Shown in pieces: positions 15,588 through 23,926 of a DNA stretch of 64,000 nucleotides. Both the position numbers and the translations under genes were made by a program. The DNA is from Sediminicoccus rosea (lineage in GTDB: Bacteria > Pseudomonadota > Alphaproteobacteria > Acetobacterales > Acetobacteraceae): NCBI RefSeq assembly GCF_033547095.1, contig NZ_CP137852.1, positions 3,745,001 through 3,809,000 of the forward strand, read 5' to 3'. Position 1 is the first letter of the stretch, and each line of letters starts with the position of its first letter. Under the pieces are notes generated by a model that saw only the letters and a program-made list of their open reading frames with translations, was not told the DNA's origin and did not search any database.

Positions 15588-15986
15588 TCAAACGGAGCGC
15601 AGCTCCGTATGAAAGCTTTTGCTGACGATCTTCCAGCCCTCGGCTGTCTTCAGCAGCAGCAGGTAGTCCGTGAAGTAGCGCGGCGGGATGCAGCAATTCA
15701 CCTTCACGCAGGCAGCGTCCTCGCCCGCCATGTCGATGGCGAGGATGCGATCCTCCCGCGCCAGGCCGCGCGAGGCGGGCGAAGGGCGGCCCGCGATCAT
15801 CGTGAGCCAGTCCGCGCGAGGCAGGTCCACCACCGCGCCCTCCACCACGTTGTAGAGATGCGCGACCGGATGGAAGGCGGCCGCGATCTTCGTGCCGTCG
15901 CCCTCATGCAGCCCATCGAGATAGGTGCGGACGACGGCCTCGATCTGGGCCAGGGCGGGCAGCGTCATGGAACCATCGGGCATCAC
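15588..15986 (-). CDS. NTF2-like protein (putative lumazine-binding type)
   Basis: A 132-residue single-domain protein of the NTF2/SnoaL-like superfamily, resembling the putative lumazine-binding subgroup. An N-terminal helix (IEAVVRTYLDGLHEGD) and AAFHPVAHLYNVVEG are followed by a curved sheet ending in DYLLLLKTAEGWKIVSKSFH. The role (small-molecule isomerase, hydrolase or binding) cannot be read from sequence. Its start overlaps the end of the nucleotide-sugar dehydrogenase gene by four bases, so the two are coupled. Confidence 0.75.
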   Translation of the reverse strand: MMPDGSMTLPALAQIEAVVRTYLDGLHEGDGTKIAAAFHPVAHLYNVVEGAVVDLPRADWLTMIAGRPSPASRGLAREDRILAIDMAGEDAACVKVNCCIPPRYFTDYLLLLKTAEGWKIVSKSFHTELRSV

Positions 15987-17194
15987 ATGTCCTCCTCGTC
16001 GCGGAACAGGCCGCGTGTGTCCAGGATGCGCCGCCCGGCGCGCTGCTCGGGCCGGATGCGGCGGAAGGCGGCGTGGTCGGTCAATACCAGCAAGGCACCA
16101 GGGCCGGCCAGGGCCTGGTCCAGCGGCAGCAGCGGGGCCGGAAGACCGGCGGGGGCGGCGGGCAGGTGCGGTTCCACCACCACCACCTGCCCCGGATGGC
16201 GCCGCGCCAACTCTGTCGCGATGTCGAGCGCCGGACTCTCGCGCAGGTCCCCCACATCCGCCTTGAAGGCGAGGCCGAGGCAGATCACCCGCTCACCCGC
16301 CGTGCAAAGCGCCGAGGCCTCCTCCAGCACCGCTGCGCGCTTGGCCGCGTCCACCGCGCGCGCGGCGGGGATGAGGCGCGCGGCCTGCGGCGCGCCATGC
16401 GCCAGGAACCAGGGATCCACCGCGATGCAATGGCCGCCGACGCCGGGCCCGGGCCGCAGGATGTTCACGCGCGGGTGGCGGTTCGCCAGCTCGATGACGC
16501 GCCAGGCATCCAGCCCATGGCGCGCCGCGATCAGCGAAAGCTCATTGGCGAAGGCGATGTTCACGTCGCGGAAGGCGTTCTCCGAGAGCTTCACCATCTC
16601 GGCCGTCGCCGCATCCGTGCCCACCACCTCGCCACGCACGAAGAGGCGGTAGAAGGCCTGGGCGCGGCGCGTGGCCTCGTGCGTCAGGCCGCCGGCCACG
16701 CGGTCATTCTCCACCAACTCGGTCAGGATGCGGCCGGGCAGCACGCGCTCCGGCCCATAGGCGATGGCGAGGTCGGTGAGGCCGGGGCGGAGTTCGCGCA
16801 ACAGCGCGCCCACGCGCGCTGTTGTGCCGATGGGGCTCGTGCTCTCCAGCAGCACGAGGTTGCCCGGGCGCAGCGCGGGAGCAAGCGCCCGCGTCGCGTC
16901 CCAGACATGGTCCAGCAGCGGGGCCTGGCCGGGCCCGAGTGGCGTCGGCACCGCGATGATGAACACATCGGCCGGCGGCGGCTCGGCGTGCACTGTGAAA
17001 TGGCCGGCGCGGAGCGCGCGCTCCAGCAACGCCTCGACCGCGGCCTCGGTGATGTGGATGCGGCCTGCGGCCAGGGTGGCGCGCACCTCGGCGTTGCTGT
17101 CCACGCCCTGCACCGCCATGCCGCGGCTGGCGAGCAGGGCCGCGGTGGGCAGGCCGACATAGCCGAGGCCGATCACGGTGACGCGTGGATTCAT
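15983..17194 (-). CDS. UDP-glucose/UDP-ManNAc-type nucleotide-sugar dehydrogenase
   Basis: A 403-residue NAD-dependent four-electron dehydrogenase that makes a UDP-sugar acid. The Rossmann motif is VIGLGYVGLPTAALLASRG. The catalytic cysteine is Cys256 in GPGVGGHCIAVDPWF, preceded by KLSENAFRDVNIAFANE; this arrangement resembles WecC/UDP-ManNAc dehydrogenase more than UDP-glucose dehydrogenase. Such enzymes usually sit in polysaccharide clusters, but no glycosyltransferase or epimerase is in this window. It is co-transcribed with the NTF2-like gene. Confidence 0.87.
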   Translation of the reverse strand: MNPRVTVIGLGYVGLPTAALLASRGMAVQGVDSNAEVRATLAAGRIHITEAAVEALLERALRAGHFTVHAEPPPADVFIIAVPTPLGPGQAPLLDHVWDATRALAPALRPGNLVLLESTSPIGTTARVGALLRELRPGLTDLAIAYGPERVLPGRILTELVENDRVAGGLTHEATRRAQAFYRLFVRGEVVGTDAATAEMVKLSENAFRDVNIAFANELSLIAARHGLDAWRVIELANRHPRVNILRPGPGVGGHCIAVDPWFLAHGAPQAARLIPAARAVDAAKRAAVLEEASALCTAGERVICLGLAFKADVGDLRESPALDIATELARRHPGQVVVVEPHLPAAPAGLPAPLLPLDQALAGPGALLVLTDHAAFRRIRPEQRAGRRILDTRGLFRDEEDM

Positions 17195-17271
17195 GAATCC
17201 AGGGTTGCATATTCGCGGGGCTTCCGCCCACAGCGAACACGGGTGAAACTCCCCGCCAAAGGGGAAACTTC

Positions 17272-18240
17272 ATGATCCGCAGACGTTCACTGCTGGCCGC
17301 GCCGGCCATCCTTCCCGCCCTTGCCTCAACGGGGGCGCAAGCCCAGCCGGCCTGGCCGCAAAAGCCCGTGCGCCTCGTCGTGCCCTATGCGGCCGGCGGC
17401 GGCACCGACATCCTGGCGCGCGCCCTGGCCGAGGCGCTGCGGCCGACGCTGCCGCACCCCATCATCGTCGAGAATCGGGCGGGTGCAGCCGGCGTGATCG
17501 GCAGCGAGCTCGTGGCCCGCGCGGAACCTGACGGCCACACTCTGACCGCCGTCGTCTCGACGCATGTGATGAACCGCCACGTGCTGGCGCAGATTCCCTT
17601 CGACCCGATCCGCGACTTCACGCCCGTTTCCATGCTGACGCGCAACACCATGGTGCTGGCGGCGTCGCACACGCTGCCCTTCACCGACATCCAGGGCCTG
17701 CGCGCCTTCGCCGCCGCCAATCCCGCGCGGCTCTCCACCGGCAGCACAGAGGCGCTGTCGCAATTCATCGGGCAGGAGCTGGCACGCCGCCTGCGCCTGG
17801 AAATCCCCGATGTGCAGTATCGCTCGGGCGGGCAATTGATGACGGATGTCGTGGCGGGCCACCTGCCGCTCGGCTGGACCAGCACGGCGAGCGCCACGCC
17901 GCATCTCGCCACCGGCCGCACGCGCATCATCGCGGTCAGCACGGCCACGCGCACGCCCTTCTTCCCGGACGTGCCCACGGTGCAGGAGCAGGGCATCCCC
18001 GATTTCGACCTGGCAGGCTGGGTCGCGTTGCTGGCGCCGGCCGGGCTGCCTGATGCCATCTCGGCCCGCATCCGCGCCGCGGTGGATGGCGCCTTCGCCG
18101 ACCAGGCCTTCCGCGCCCGCTTGACGGCGCTCGGCATCGAGCCTGACCTGCGCCCGCCCGCCGAAACCCTCGCCGCCATGCAGCGCGAGGACCGCATCTG
18201 GGCCGCGGCCTCCGCCGCCGGCCACATTCAACGCCAGTAG
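17272..18240 (+). CDS. Bug/TctC-family substrate-binding protein
   Basis: A 322-residue periplasmic binding protein. Signal peptide MIRRRSLLAAPAILPALAST, then WPQKPVRLVVPYAAGGGTDI and the IIVENRAGAAGVIGSE motif. AAAGGGG lies eight bases before the ATG. It is followed by a PEP-mutase/isocitrate-lyase-like gene after nine bases and then a haloacid dehalogenase. This suggests it binds a carboxylic acid that is then cleaved, but the ligand is unknown. Confidence 0.9.
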   Translation: MIRRRSLLAAPAILPALASTGAQAQPAWPQKPVRLVVPYAAGGGTDILARALAEALRPTLPHPIIVENRAGAAGVIGSELVARAEPDGHTLTAVVSTHVMNRHVLAQIPFDPIRDFTPVSMLTRNTMVLAASHTLPFTDIQGLRAFAAANPARLSTGSTEALSQFIGQELARRLRLEIPDVQYRSGGQLMTDVVAGHLPLGWTSTASATPHLATGRTRIIAVSTATRTPFFPDVPTVQEQGIPDFDLAGWVALLAPAGLPDAISARIRAAVDGAFADQAFRARLTALGIEPDLRPPAETLAAMQREDRIWAAASAAGHIQRQ

Positions 18241-18249
18241 AGGAATTCC

Positions 18250-19119
18250 ATGGCAAACCCCTCCCTCAAGGCCGCCTTCGACGCGAAGAAGTTCATCGTC
18301 GCCCCCGGCATCTTCGACATGATCAGCACCCGGGTCGCGGATGGCATGGGGTTCGATTGCCTCTACGCCACGGGCTTCGGCACCGTCGCCTCGCATCTGG
18401 GTGTCGCCGATGCCGGCATCGCGACCTACACCGACATGGTGGGCCGCATGGGCCGCTTCGCGCAGATGGCGAAGACGCCGATCATCGCCGATGCCGATAC
18501 CGGCTACGGCGGCCTGCTGAACGTGCGCCACACCGTGATGGGCTATGAGGCGGCCGGCATCTCGGGCATCCAGCTCGAGGACCAGGAGATGCCTAAGAAG
18601 TGCGGCCACACGCCCGGCCGCAGCGTGATCCCGGCGGAGGACATGGTTCTCAAGCTCAAGGTCGCGGTGGAAGCCCGGCGTGATCCCAACTTCCTGATCG
18701 TGGCCCGCACCGATGCGCGCACCAGTCTGGGTTTGGAAGAGGCGATCCGCCGCGGCCGCATGTATGGCGATGCGGGCGCCGACATCGTCTTCATCGAAAG
18801 CCCCGAGACCGAGGCCGAGATGGTCGAGATCGGCCGCTCCATCAACAAGCCGCTGCTGGCGAACAATGTGGAAGGTGGGCGCACGCCCATCCTGCCCGCC
18901 GCGCGCCTGAAGGAGATCGGCTACAGCATCGCGATCTATCCGGGGGCGGGCTTCCTGGCGGTGAGCGCGGCGCTGGAGCGCGTCTATTCCCACCTGCTGA
19001 AGAACGGCGACACCAACGGCCTGCCGGCGCAGGAAAGCTATGGGTTCGGCCGCATGTGCGAGCTGATGGGCTTCCCGGAGGTCTGGGAGTTCGACAAGAA
19101 ATGGGCGCGGAAGGACTGA
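18250..19119 (+). CDS. isocitrate lyase / PEP mutase superfamily protein
   Basis: A 289-residue TIM-barrel enzyme of the isocitrate lyase / phosphoenolpyruvate mutase superfamily. It carries the metal-binding DADTGYGG segment, QLEDQEMPKKCGH (the catalytic-loop KKCGH of lyases) and VARTDART. The KKCGH cysteine favours a C-C lyase such as a methylisocitrate or dimethylmalate lyase over a mutase. AGAGGAA precedes the ATG. It sits between a Bug protein and a haloacid dehalogenase; the exact 2-hydroxy-dicarboxylate substrate is unknown. Confidence 0.88.
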   Translation: MANPSLKAAFDAKKFIVAPGIFDMISTRVADGMGFDCLYATGFGTVASHLGVADAGIATYTDMVGRMGRFAQMAKTPIIADADTGYGGLLNVRHTVMGYEAAGISGIQLEDQEMPKKCGHTPGRSVIPAEDMVLKLKVAVEARRDPNFLIVARTDARTSLGLEEAIRRGRMYGDAGADIVFIESPETEAEMVEIGRSINKPLLANNVEGGRTPILPAARLKEIGYSIAIYPGAGFLAVSAALERVYSHLLKNGDTNGLPAQESYGFGRMCELMGFPEVWEFDKKWARKD

Positions 19120-19123
19120 GCGG

Positions 19124-19837
19124 ATGCAACAGGTCAAGGCTCTCGTCTTCGACGTCTTCGGCACGGTGGTGGATTGGCGCAGCGGCGTCGCGCGCGAACT
19201 CGCGGGCTATCTCTCGGCGATCGGCCGCACCGACCTCGATCCCTTCCTGCTGGCCGATGCCTGGCGCCGCCGCTACCAGCCCGCGATGGAGGAATGCCGC
19301 TCGGGCCGGCGGCCCTTCACGCGGCTCGACGTGCTGCACCGGGAGAACCTGGAGGCGATGCTGGGCGATCACGGCGTCACCGGCTGCAAGGCGAGTGACC
19401 TGGATGCGCTGAATCTCGCCTGGCACAAGCTCGATCCCTGGCCGGACGTGCTGCTGGGCCTGCATCGGCTGAAGCGCAAGTATTTCCTGGCGCCGCTCTC
19501 CAACGGCAACATCGCGCTGCTGGCGAACATGGCCAAGCGCGCGCGCATCCCCTGGGATGCGATCCTCGGCGCCGAGCCGGTGCAGGCCTACAAGCCGCAG
19601 CCCGAGGCCTATCTCCGCACCGCCGAATTGCTGGCGATGCAGCCGCATGAGGTCTGCCTCGTGGCCGCCCATAATGGCGACCTGCGGGCGGCGCGCGCGG
19701 CGGGCCTCGCCACCGCCTTCATCCCCCGCCCGGTGGAACATGGCGCAGGGCAGACGATCGACCTCACGGCCGAGGACCCGTGGGACTGCGTGGCGGCGGA
19801 TTTCGTGGATCTGGCGGCGCGGCTCGGCGCCGGCTGA
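19124..19837 (+). CDS. haloacid dehalogenase type II-like HAD hydrolase
   Basis: A 237-residue HAD-superfamily hydrolase resembling L-2-haloacid dehalogenases. Nucleophile Asp10 in VFDVFGTVVDW; the Ser/Asn motif in PLSNGNIALL; the lysine in YKPQPEAY; the acidic motif in VAAHNGDLRAARAAG. These four HAD motifs are in order. It follows the lyase by four bases. Its stop codon abuts the stop of the convergent phosphatase gene with no gap (TGATCA). Dehalogenation is likely but not proven; a phosphatase role is possible. Confidence 0.85.
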   Translation: MQQVKALVFDVFGTVVDWRSGVARELAGYLSAIGRTDLDPFLLADAWRRRYQPAMEECRSGRRPFTRLDVLHRENLEAMLGDHGVTGCKASDLDALNLAWHKLDPWPDVLLGLHRLKRKYFLAPLSNGNIALLANMAKRARIPWDAILGAEPVQAYKPQPEAYLRTAELLAMQPHEVCLVAAHNGDLRAARAAGLATAFIPRPVEHGAGQTIDLTAEDPWDCVAADFVDLAARLGAG

Positions 19838-20662
19838 TCAACCGAGCAGGCCCTCGCGCAGGGCCTGCCACCCTTCCCGGTCGGGCGCGCAAACCAGCCC
19901 GCCCGTATGCTTGCGCGGCGAATAGGCGCTGCCATCGAACTGCGCCGAATAGCCGCCCGCCTCGGCATGGATGAGCACGCCGGCTGCATGATCCCAGGGC
20001 ATGAGCTTGTTGTAGACCAGCGCGTGCAGCCCGCCCGTCGCGGCCAGGCGGTATTCGTGCGCGGCGCAGCGGAAATTGAGCGTGCCCGCAAGCTGCGCGA
20101 GGCGCGGCAGGAGATGCGCCTTGCGCTCCGGCGGCAGGAATCCCCAGGAGATGGCGCCCACCATCCCGCCCAGCGGCACGGGAGCGGCGACGCGGCAATC
20201 CACCCGATGGCCGGAGGGCGCCTCCACCCAGGCCCCCTCGCCACGCAGCGCGATGACCGTGTCGTCGCCCATCGGGTCATGGATCCAACCCGCGATGGTC
20301 TCACCGTGATGAACCGCCGCCAGCATGACGCCGAACAGGGGCACGCCGCCCGCGAAGTTCGCCGTGCCGTCCACCGGGTCCAGGATGAAGCAGAGCTCGG
20401 CATCCAGCATGCGCGTGAGCAGGCCGGGATCGGCCGCCGCCGCTTCCTCGCCCAGGATCATCGCCGCCGGATATCGCGCCGAGAGCTCGGCCGTCAGCGC
20501 GCGCTCCGCCGCTTCATCCGCCTCGGTGACGAGGTCGAGCGGGCCGGATTTCGTGCGGATGTCGCCGCTGGCAAGGCGCCGGAAGCGCGGCAGGATCTCG
20601 GCCTGGGCGGTGCGGCGCAGCAGCCCCGCCACCTCGCTGGCGGCAGCGGCGGAGAACCTCAA
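19838..20662 (-). CDS. inositol monophosphatase family protein
   Basis: A 274-residue member of the Mg2+-dependent, Li+-sensitive phosphatase family. Metal-site motifs are ILGEE, then FILDPVDGTANFAGG and LMPWDHAAGVLI near the C-terminus. Substrates in the family include inositol phosphates, histidinol phosphate and 3'-phosphoadenylates, which sequence alone cannot separate here. Its start overlaps the hflX stop by four bases, so it is the last gene of the hfq-hflX transcript. Confidence 0.87.
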   Translation of the reverse strand: MRFSAAAASEVAGLLRRTAQAEILPRFRRLASGDIRTKSGPLDLVTEADEAAERALTAELSARYPAAMILGEEAAAADPGLLTRMLDAELCFILDPVDGTANFAGGVPLFGVMLAAVHHGETIAGWIHDPMGDDTVIALRGEGAWVEAPSGHRVDCRVAAPVPLGGMVGAISWGFLPPERKAHLLPRLAQLAGTLNFRCAAHEYRLAATGGLHALVYNKLMPWDHAAGVLIHAEAGGYSAQFDGSAYSPRKHTGGLVCAPDREGWQALREGLLG

Positions 20663-21816
20663 GACAGCAGCTCGTAGCGCGCGCGGTTGGCGGGCGAGAT
20701 GCGAACGGTGAGCTGGATGCGATCCTCGCCGTCCACGCGCTCCAGCACCTCGCCATGGCGGTAGAGCCAGGCGAGGCGCGAGCCATCCTCGCTCGGCAGG
20801 TCGAAGCGCTCGGTCAGCATGCTCTCGGCGAGGCGCGCATCCAGCGCATCGCGCAGCACGTCCAGCCCCTCGCCCGTCAGCGCCGAGACCGCGACCGCAC
20901 CGGCCGCGCGCGAGGCGATCGCCTCGGGCCCGCCCAGCAGGTCGGCCTTGTTCAGCACCTCGATGCAGCGGCCGCGCCAGCCCTGATCGAGCGCCGCATC
21001 GGGCCCTTCGGTCATCTCGTCCAGCACGGAATTCACGTCGTTGCGCTGCGCCGTGCTGTCAGGATGCGCCACGTCCCGCACATGCAGGATGATGTCGGCT
21101 GCCGCGACTTCTTCCAGCGTGGCGCGGAAGGCCTCGATGAGCTGCGTCGGCAGGTCGCTGATGAAGCCCACTGTGTCGGAGAGGATGGCATGCCGCCCCG
21201 AGGGAAGCGTGATCTGCCGCATCGTGGGATCGAGCGTCGCAAACAGCTGGTCCTGCGCGTAGACGGCGGCGCCGGTCAGCGCGTTGAACAGCGTGGACTT
21301 GCCGGCATTGGTGTAACCGACCAGCGCGATGACCGGGAACGGCACGCGCTCGCGCGCCTTGCGGTGCAGGCCGCGGGTGCGCCGCACCTGCTCCAGTTCG
21401 CGTTTGAGCTTGATGATGCGCTCGCCGATCAGGCGGCGGTCGATCTCGATCTGACTTTCGCCTGGGCCGCCCAGGAAGCCGAAGCCGCCGCGCTGCCGCT
21501 CCAGGTGCGTCCAGGAGCGGACGAGGCGCGTGCGCTGGTATTCGAGATGCGCGAGTTCGACCTGCAACGTGCCCTCGCGCGTGCGGGCGCGCTCGCCGAA
21601 GATCTCGAGGATGAGGCCGGTGCGGTCGATGACCTTCGCACCCCATTCACGCTCCAGGTTGCGCTGCTGCACGGGGGTGAGTGCCGCGTCCACGATGACA
21701 AGGGTGGCGCCCTGCTCCTGCAGCGCCTGGCGGACCATCTCCACCTGCCCCTCGCCGAGCAGGGTGGAAGGCCGGCGCTGACGCAGCGGATGGATCGCCG
21801 AATGGACGATCATCAC
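20659..21816 (-). CDS. hflX: GTPase HflX (ribosome-associated); true N-terminus lies further upstream
   Basis: Ribosome-binding GTPase that rescues or splits stalled ribosomes. It has the HflX domain (LLGEGQVEMVRQAL, then GGPGESQIEIDRRLI) and a G domain with GYTNAGKST, DTVGF and NKAD. The coordinates use the GTG at 21816, the first standard start in frame. However, conserved HflX sequence continues upstream in the same frame (TRAAVILPFERTQRS, then EAVGLAASIG) back to about 21951, with no ATG, GTG or TTG. The gene therefore probably begins near the ATG at 21968, which is in another frame. It follows hfq. Confidence 0.85.
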   Translation of the reverse strand: MMIVHSAIHPLRQRRPSTLLGEGQVEMVRQALQEQGATLVIVDAALTPVQQRNLEREWGAKVIDRTGLILEIFGERARTREGTLQVELAHLEYQRTRLVRSWTHLERQRGGFGFLGGPGESQIEIDRRLIGERIIKLKRELEQVRRTRGLHRKARERVPFPVIALVGYTNAGKSTLFNALTGAAVYAQDQLFATLDPTMRQITLPSGRHAILSDTVGFISDLPTQLIEAFRATLEEVAAADIILHVRDVAHPDSTAQRNDVNSVLDEMTEGPDAALDQGWRGRCIEVLNKADLLGGPEAIASRAAGAVAVSALTGEGLDVLRDALDARLAESMLTERFDLPSEDGSRLAWLYRHGEVLERVDGEDRIQLTVRISPANRARYELLS

Positions 21817-21968
21817 CCCGATGGAGGCAGCGAGGCCGACTGCCTCGGCCAGCCGGGCCTCCGCCGCGCGAGGCAGGCCGCCCGTGGGCGCGAATTCCAG
21901 GATGTTCGAACGCTGGGTGCGCTCGAAGGGCAGGATGACGGCGGCGCGGGTCGGCGCCGCCGCGACAT
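21817..21968 (-). other. hflX: upstream coding part of hflX with start-codon/frame conflict
   Basis: In frame with hflX, these bases encode about 45 residues of typical HflX N-terminus (from TRAAVILPFE). Tracing the frame back into hfq, a TGA is reached before any ATG, GTG or TTG. An ATG at 21968, two bases after the hfq stop, is in a different frame and reads MSRRRRPAPP. One base gained or lost between 21968 and 21951 would join them. Real frameshift, assembly error or a non-standard start are all possible. Confidence 0.6.
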
Positions 21969-21970
21969 CT

Positions 21971-22300
21971 TCACTCTTCGCGGGCAGCGGCCGGCTCCCG
22001 CGACATGGTGAGCGTGGTCTCGCGCAGCGGCGTGCCCGTCGCGGGCGGCGTGGCCGCAGCGGTGCCCGCTGCCTGCGGATCGAACAGCATGATGGGCGCG
22101 CCCGGCATCACCGTGCTGATCGCATGCTTGTAGACCAGCTGCGTGTGCCCATCGCGCCGAAGCAGGACGGAGAAATTGTCGAACCAGGTGATGATGCCCT
22201 GGAGTTTGACACCGTTGACGAGGAACACCGTCACCGGGGTCTTGCTCTTGCGAACGTGGTTCAGGAACACGTCCTGCACGTTCTGGGATTTCTCGGCCAT
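21971..22300 (-). CDS. hfq: RNA chaperone Hfq
   Basis: Sm-like RNA chaperone that pairs small RNAs with mRNAs. Sm1 contains [18 protein letters not shown] and [10 protein letters not shown]; Sm2 contains [13 protein letters not shown] (YKHA motif). At 109 residues it is longer than many alphaproteobacterial Hfq proteins because of an Ala/Pro/Thr-rich disordered tail after about residue 70. The ATG at 22300 is preferred over the GTG at 22303 because GGAGG then sits five bases upstream. It lies upstream of hflX, the conserved order. Confidence 0.95.
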   Translation of the reverse strand: MAEKSQNVQDVFLNHVRKSKTPVTVFLVNGVKLQGIITWFDNFSVLLRRDGHTQLVYKHAISTVMPGAPIMLFDPQAAGTAAATPPATGTPLRETTLTMSREPAAAREE

Positions 22301-22388
22301 CACGGCCTCCTTCTTCTTCTTGGTCGCGGGTCCCCGTCACCGGGAAGGCCCGTCGCCTTGCCATCAGGGCAATGTCGGGCGTCCCGGA

Positions 22389-23033
22389 TCACTTGTCCAG
22401 AGCGTGCAAGCGGGCCGCAAGTTGCACGCCGTCGGTGAAGGCCAGGTCGGGGGCGCAGGCGGCGATGCCGCCATCATGCGCGGCATCGCCCAGCAGCACG
22501 GCGCAGCAGCCCGCCGCCCGCGCCGCCTGCATGTCGATCGCCGTATCGCCCACGTACCAGACATGCGGGCCGGCACTGAGGCCCATCTGTTGCAAGGCCA
22601 GGTGCAGGGGCGCGCCGGAGGGCTTGTCCGCCACCGCATCCCCCGCGCCCACCAGCGTGCGGAATCGCGGCGCCCAGCCGAGATGCGCGGCCTCCTTCCG
22701 CAGGAGCGGCCCCTGCTTGTTGGAGACGACGCCAAGCGGCAGATGCGCCAGTGCATCCAGCATGGCGAGGCTCGCCGGCAGGGGCCGGATCACCTGTAGA
22801 TGCGTCGCGTGGACCGAATCGTAGAAGATGTCCCGCGCGCGCTCCCACTCCGCGCCGAAATGCTCCGGAAAGCTGTCGCGGAGCGACTTGCGGACATTGG
22901 CCAGCACCTGTTCGCGCGTCCATGCGGGCTTGCCGAAGGCGGCGAAGGCCGCGTTCAGCCCGGCCTCGATCGCAGCCCAGCCATCGATCAGCGTGTTGTC
23001 CCAGTCGAACAGGATGGCGGTGGGCGCCCTCAT
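22389..23033 (-). CDS. HAD-family phosphatase, phosphoglycolate phosphatase-like
   Basis: A 214-residue HAD hydrolase with a helical cap. Motif I is LFDWDNTLIDGW (Asp10 nucleophile), motif II VVSNKQG, motif III the lysine in DKPSGAP, motif IV VGDTAIDMQAARAAG. This resembles Gph/phosphoglycolate phosphatases, but the substrate is not certain. Its ATG overlaps the end of the D-amino acid transaminase gene by four bases, and hfq follows after 88 bases. Confidence 0.85.
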   Translation of the reverse strand: MRAPTAILFDWDNTLIDGWAAIEAGLNAAFAAFGKPAWTREQVLANVRKSLRDSFPEHFGAEWERARDIFYDSVHATHLQVIRPLPASLAMLDALAHLPLGVVSNKQGPLLRKEAAHLGWAPRFRTLVGAGDAVADKPSGAPLHLALQQMGLSAGPHVWYVGDTAIDMQAARAAGCCAVLLGDAAHDGGIAACAPDLAFTDGVQLAARLHALDK

Positions 23034-23902
23034 GCGGCGTTCCCAAGCCCGGCATGCACATGCCGCGAGAAAAGATCGAAGAGGCGCCGCGTGACGGGGC
23101 CGACCGTACCATCCCCCACCGCGCGGCCGTCAATCTTCACGATCGGCTTCACGAAGGACGTGGCGGAGGTCAGGAAGGCCTCCCGCGCCGCCTGCAACTC
23201 CGCGAGGCTGAAGGGTTCGAGGCTGTAGGGGATGCCCGCCGCCTCCATCTCCGCGATCAGCGCGCCGCGCGTGCAGCCGGGCAGGATCACATGATCCAGC
23301 GCGCGGGTGCGGAGCACACCCGCCGCATCCACGATCCAGAAGGAAGTGGCGGCGCCCTCGGTCACCATGCCGGTCGCTTCCTCAAAGAGGATGGCCTCGG
23401 CCGCGCCCGCATCGCGCGCCGCCTGGCGGGCCAGAACATTGGGCAAAAGGTTCACGCTCTTGATGTCCCGCCGCGCCCAGCGCAGGTCGGGATGGGTGAT
23501 CGCCGCGATGGTCCAGCGCTCCACATCCTTGGGATAGGGCGGGATGTGCCGCACGGTGACGACGAGCGAGACCGGTACGGGCGTCTTCGGGAAGGCATGG
23601 TCGCGCCGCGCCACGCCGCGCGTCACCTGCATGTAGAGCAGGCCATCCGTCACGCGGTTGCGGCGGGCCACCTCCATCAACACCATGCGGAGTGCCGCGC
23701 GCGGCATGGGCATGGGCAGGTGGATCTCCTTCAGCGAGCGTTCCAGCCGGTCGAGATGGCGGCCCTCATCGATGAAGCGGCCGCGGTAGAGGTGCACCAC
23801 CTCATAGATCCCGTCGCCGAACTGGTAGCCGCGATCCTCGATGTTCACCGAGGCGTGGCGTTGGGGCAGGTAGGCCCCGTTCACATAAGCGATCTTCGAC
23901 AT
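23030..23902 (-). CDS. D-amino acid aminotransferase (fold-type IV PLP enzyme)
   Basis: A 290-residue transaminase of the branched-chain/D-amino acid group. The PLP-binding lysine is Lys148 in RRDIKSVNLLPNVLA, and EEATGMVTEGAATSFWIV and GCTRGALIAEM form the cofactor pocket. The N-terminus AYVNGAYLPQRHASVNIEDR and the KSVNLLPNV context favour D-alanine transaminase over branched-chain transaminase. It lies 24 bases after ntrX and is coupled to the HAD phosphatase gene. It may supply D-Ala/D-Glu or recycle D-amino acids. Confidence 0.86.
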   Translation of the reverse strand: MSKIAYVNGAYLPQRHASVNIEDRGYQFGDGIYEVVHLYRGRFIDEGRHLDRLERSLKEIHLPMPMPRAALRMVLMEVARRNRVTDGLLYMQVTRGVARRDHAFPKTPVPVSLVVTVRHIPPYPKDVERWTIAAITHPDLRWARRDIKSVNLLPNVLARQAARDAGAAEAILFEEATGMVTEGAATSFWIVDAAGVLRTRALDHVILPGCTRGALIAEMEAAGIPYSLEPFSLAELQAAREAFLTSATSFVKPIVKIDGRAVGDGTVGPVTRRLFDLFSRHVHAGLGNAA

Positions 23903-23926
23903 GCAGCCCTTCTTTCCCCGCGCAGG

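Noticed and set aside
15473-15594. ATCAAACG direct repeats as a target-site duplication around repeat copy B.
   Set aside because: Eight bases at this distance can occur by chance, the element copy is truncated, and the right repeat overlaps a stop codon.
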